Shown piece by piece: positions 61,816 through 64,000 of a DNA stretch of 64,000 nt (its first letter is position 1; each line of letters begins with the position of its first letter). A program made the translations under genes and the position numbers. Origin of the DNA: MWBV01 sp964447315 (GTDB taxonomy: Archaea; Nanobdellota; Nanobdellia; Pacearchaeales; GW2011-AR1); contig CAYURQ010000003.1 in NCBI GenBank assembly GCA_964447315.1, forward strand, positions 16,183-80,182. Reading direction: 5' to 3'. A model generated the notes under the pieces. It was not told the DNA's origin. It worked only from the letters and a program-made list of their open reading frames with translations, and did no database searches.

Positions 61816-62163
61816 ATGTTATGGGGAAAATTATCTGTAATAAATTTGTATGGTTGTAATCCTAAAAAGATTAGAAGTCAGAGGGATATTTGCGAATTTG
61901 TTAAACAACTTTGTGTGGAGATTAATATGAAAGCTTATGGCCCATGCATGGTTAAGAGATTTGGAAAAGGGAAATTAAAAGGATATTCTGTTATTCAGTT
62001 TATTGAAACTTCTTCAATAACTTTGCACTTTGATGAAACAGAAGAAAGAGCATTTATTGATATTTTTAGTTGCAAGGATTTTCATGTAAATAAAGCAGAG
62101 AGTTTTTCAAAGGAATTTTTCAATGCAAAAAAATCTACTTCAAAAATTATTATAAGAGAATAG
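61816..62163 (+). CDS. speD: SpeD-type S-adenosylmethionine decarboxylase
   Basis: A pyruvoyl-dependent decarboxylase supplying aminopropyl groups for spermidine. The 115 residues match prokaryotic SpeD in length. Aligned with known SpeD, Ser66 (self-cleavage and pyruvoyl source), His71 and Cys86 are all at the right spacing in ETSSITLHFDETEERAFIDI followed by FSC. The residue before the serine is Thr rather than the usual Glu of ESH, and the TWPE motif is FDET. SpeD relatives with altered substrates (arginine or ornithine) are known, so specificity is not certain. Confidence 0.75.
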   Translation: MLWGKLSVINLYGCNPKKIRSQRDICEFVKQLCVEINMKAYGPCMVKRFGKGKLKGYSVIQFIETSSITLHFDETEERAFIDIFSCKDFHVNKAESFSKEFFNAKKSTSKIIIRE

Positions 62164-62224
62164 TCTAATAGTATTATTCTATCACAAAAATCTTTTTAAA
62201 TAAAAACAAACCTTTTACTATACA

Positions 62225-62413
62225 ATGAATAAGTGGTTAGAGATTTTATTAGGATTAATCCTTGTAGTTGTTCCAATTGCTTTAGTGTTTCCAGGACAAC
62301 CAATGTCTGGATGGGGATATGCAGCATTAACTGTTCTTAAAGGAGCAATAACATGGATTGTTATCTTAGTAGGATTATTATTAATAGTTCTTGGAGTAAA
62401 TGATTTAAGGTAA
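62225..62413 (+). CDS. Small two-span membrane protein (62 aa)
   Basis: MNKWLEILLGLILVVVPIAL begins a hydrophobic helix, and a second follows after GQPMSGWGYAALTVLKG. Codon use is normal and a promoter-like string (tttttaaataaaaaca) lies just upstream, so the gene is likely real. Function unknown. Confidence 0.55.
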   Translation: MNKWLEILLGLILVVVPIALVFPGQPMSGWGYAALTVLKGAITWIVILVGLLLIVLGVNDLR

Positions 62414-62423
62414 GTTTAATTTT

Positions 62424-63194
62424 TTAATTTAATAAGAAAATAAGGTACCCTTCAATTATTCCTGCAATAACTAGTAAAGGTAATATAATTAGTAAGAATA
62501 TTTTAATTGTTTTTATGGTTTCTAATTTTAACCTTTTATTTAAGAAAGTCATTATGATTCCAAAGAATATTAAAAAGAAGATTATTAAACCCGCAAAAAT
62601 TGAGGATTTTATATACATAAGATAAATGAGTAAGAAGATTATTATTGTTGATAGAGTGATAATTATTGCTTTTATGTAGGGTTTTTTTATTTTGAATATT
62701 TCTTCAATAAATTTATCTCCTAATTTTAAACCTAAACCTAATGCAATTATTACTGCTGGTAATTCAAATATTCCGTGAGGAAGTAATTTTAGTAAACTTT
62801 GAAATCCTTCTAATCCTACACTCATTTCCCCAACAAATCCTAATAGATACCCATTAATTATAGTTGTGAATATTGGAAAAATTCCTAAAGTGATTCCAAA
62901 AATCATTCCTATAAAACTTGTTTGAATATTATTTATAATTATAAAGATTATTAATTGTAAGGTATTCATTCCTTGTGTTTTTTCGAGTATTTCTTGGATT
63001 ACTTTCATTACTTCTTGGGAAATAAATTCTGGTGCAGGTATAATGAAACCAATAATTGCTGTTAAAAGAAAAATACTTATAATTATTAAAAAGTAAATTT
63101 TTGTTTTTTTAAGATAATTCCAGGCTTTTTTATATTCTTGTTTTAAATCTAAAGATTCTTTTTTTTGTTTCCTCTTTTTTTTGTTTTTCTTCAT
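62424..63194 (-). CDS. SpoIIM-like (stage II sporulation M family) membrane protein
   Basis: The protein has a Lys-rich N-terminus, then five to six hydrophobic helices. The stretch IIINNIQTSFIGMIFGITLG and ELPAVIIALGLGLKLGDKFI, with LLPHGIFELPAV between, is the hallmark of the SpoIIM/DUF95 family. In bacteria SpoIIM takes part in membrane engulfment; the archaeal role is unknown, possibly membrane remodelling or export. It follows the rhomboid protease gene by eight bases. Confidence 0.83.
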   Translation of the reverse strand: MKKNKKKRKQKKESLDLKQEYKKAWNYLKKTKIYFLIIISIFLLTAIIGFIIPAPEFISQEVMKVIQEILEKTQGMNTLQLIIFIIINNIQTSFIGMIFGITLGIFPIFTTIINGYLLGFVGEMSVGLEGFQSLLKLLPHGIFELPAVIIALGLGLKLGDKFIEEIFKIKKPYIKAIIITLSTIIIFLLIYLMYIKSSIFAGLIIFFLIFFGIIMTFLNKRLKLETIKTIKIFLLIILPLLVIAGIIEGYLIFLLN

Positions 63195-63202
63195 TTTATT
63201 TT

Positions 63203-63892
63203 TTAAGAAAATCTTTTACTAATTAATTGCATTTTTCTTTTATATTTCTTTCTTAAATATAATCCATAAGACAATCCTGCTATAAGCCCCCCTAAATGAG
63301 CAATATTTCCTAAAGGTATATTTCCTGCTATAGATATTAGCCATAAAACAATTAGCATTCCTGGAGCAGCATATTTTATTTTTATTGGAATTGGAATAAA
63401 CATTATATAGACTTTTAAGTTAGGGGTTAATAACATCATTAATCCTATAAGTCCAAATAATGCTCCTGATGCTCCTACTGCATATGAATTGAAATCAGAA
63501 GGTATAAATAAAGCTGTTAAAACAAATAATAAACTTGAAAAAATTCCTGCTAATAAATAAAAATTAACAAATCTTTTTTTACCTATTATTCTTTCAATTA
63601 ATGAACCTACAAATATCAATGAAAACATGTTTACAAATAAATGAAAAAATCCTGCATGCATGAACATACTAGTTAAGAAAGTCCAAAGGTATAAACCTTG
63701 AAGAATATTTGCAGGTTTTATTGCAATTAAATCTATTGAAATTAAATTTGTTGAGAGAAGTATTGTAAATATAATAAAAAGAATTACATTAATTGCAATT
63801 ATTATTGTGTTTGCACTAATATTTTTTAAAAAACTAGGTTTTCTTCTTTTATAGTTTGGTTGTTCATGTGGAAGTATTTCATAAATTCCCAT
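63203..63892 (-). CDS. Rhomboid family intramembrane serine protease
   Basis: Six or seven hydrophobic helices. The catalytic serine lies in GASGALFGLIG and the catalytic histidine in IAHLGGLIAGLSYGLYL; the helix-two motif MHAGFFHLFVNMFSL (HxxxN) is also present. The first 25 residues are a cytoplasmic extension. It cleaves membrane proteins within the bilayer; the substrate is not evident. It is co-transcribed with the SpoIIM-like gene, an association that could be functional. Confidence 0.9.
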   Translation of the reverse strand: MGIYEILPHEQPNYKRRKPSFLKNISANTIIIAINVILFIIFTILLSTNLISIDLIAIKPANILQGLYLWTFLTSMFMHAGFFHLFVNMFSLIFVGSLIERIIGKKRFVNFYLLAGIFSSLLFVLTALFIPSDFNSYAVGASGALFGLIGLMMLLTPNLKVYIMFIPIPIKIKYAAPGMLIVLWLISIAGNIPLGNIAHLGGLIAGLSYGLYLRKKYKRKMQLISKRFS

Positions 63893-63938
63893 TTTATATT
63901 TTTCTTATATAAAAAGAATAAGTTTTTTTTATTTTAAA

Positions 63939-64000
63939 TTATTTCTTTTTCTTTGAAACTTTCTTTTTATTAGTTTTTTTCTTTTCTACTTTTTTCTTTG
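63939..64000 (-). CDS. C-terminal Lys-rich tail of a gene cut by the right edge
   Basis: A minus-strand frame enters from the right edge and ends at TAA 63939-63941, coding KKVEKKKTNKKKVSKKKK. Lys-rich C-terminal tails are common in this window, so this may be the end of a real protein, but 20 residues of low complexity are weak evidence. Confidence 0.3.
   Translation of the reverse strand, partial: KKKVEKKKTNKKKVSKKKK

Overview
The window is a strongly AT-rich, densely packed archaeal chromosome segment. Its core genes are archaeal: RadA, RPA, GINS, endonuclease Q, aEF-1beta, aIF2-alpha, ribosomal proteins S15, S3Ae, L44e, L1, L10 and L12/P1, GatD, Bud32, archaeal ProS, ApgM and deoxyhypusine synthase. 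TATA boxes often lie about 25 bases before the start codon. Small compressed proteins, many pilin-like proteins, giant LamG and Cys-rich surface proteins, and many conserved genes of unknown function point to a DPANN archaeon of the Woesearchaeota/Pacearchaeota type. That placement is by gene style, not by a phylogeny. No rRNA, CRISPR array or insertion sequence was seen. TGA is a normal stop codon here.

Layout. 1-5281: a type IV pilus-like locus with the end of a TadC/FlaJ-like platform protein, ten tightly packed small pilin-like genes and a prepilin peptidase. 5298-7297: a HIT-fold protein without its histidine triad, aEF-1beta and RPA. 7361-17649: a giant LamG surface protein broken by one in-frame TGA, a related membrane protein and a KaiC-like ATPase. 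17712-23402: RadA, nucleoside diphosphate kinase, a surface protein, endonuclease Q and a pilin-like protein. 23417-26095 (minus): S15, a RecJ-like DHH protein, aIF2-alpha and a short Nop10. 26187-32168: a MinD-like ATPase, tRNA-Gln, then Bud32, VKOR, SRP54 and FtsY on the minus strand. 32372-36469: ApgM, and an L1-L10-unknown-L12 ribosomal operon. 36652-41791: a possible CARF-like protein, a DEDDh exonuclease overlapping GINS, YbjQ, tRNA-Thr, S3Ae, L44e and tRNA-Val. 41912-52393: a secretion operon with a 42-residue protein, a pilin-like protein and a 2844-residue Cys-rich protein ending in a candidate cysteine-peptidase domain. 52403-58054: a LysM-like lipoprotein, GatD, an amino acid permease, tRNA-Arg, an HtrA-like protease and ProS. 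58604-63892: a DHH-DHHA1 phosphodiesterase with DisA, deoxyhypusine synthase divergent from SpeD, a SpoIIM-like protein and a rhomboid protease.

How the genes fit together. The most interesting unit is the DisA diadenylate cyclase directly followed by a stand-alone DHH-DHHA1 protein, which reads as a make-and-break pair for cyclic di-AMP; DisA architecture is typical of bacteria. SpeD and deoxyhypusine synthase are divergent neighbours and are linked by spermidine, the donor for hypusine formation. SRP54, FtsY, VKOR, the prepilin peptidase and the surface proteins form an export, disulfide and surface theme. GatD and tRNA-Gln fit the archaeal route that makes Gln-tRNA by amidation.
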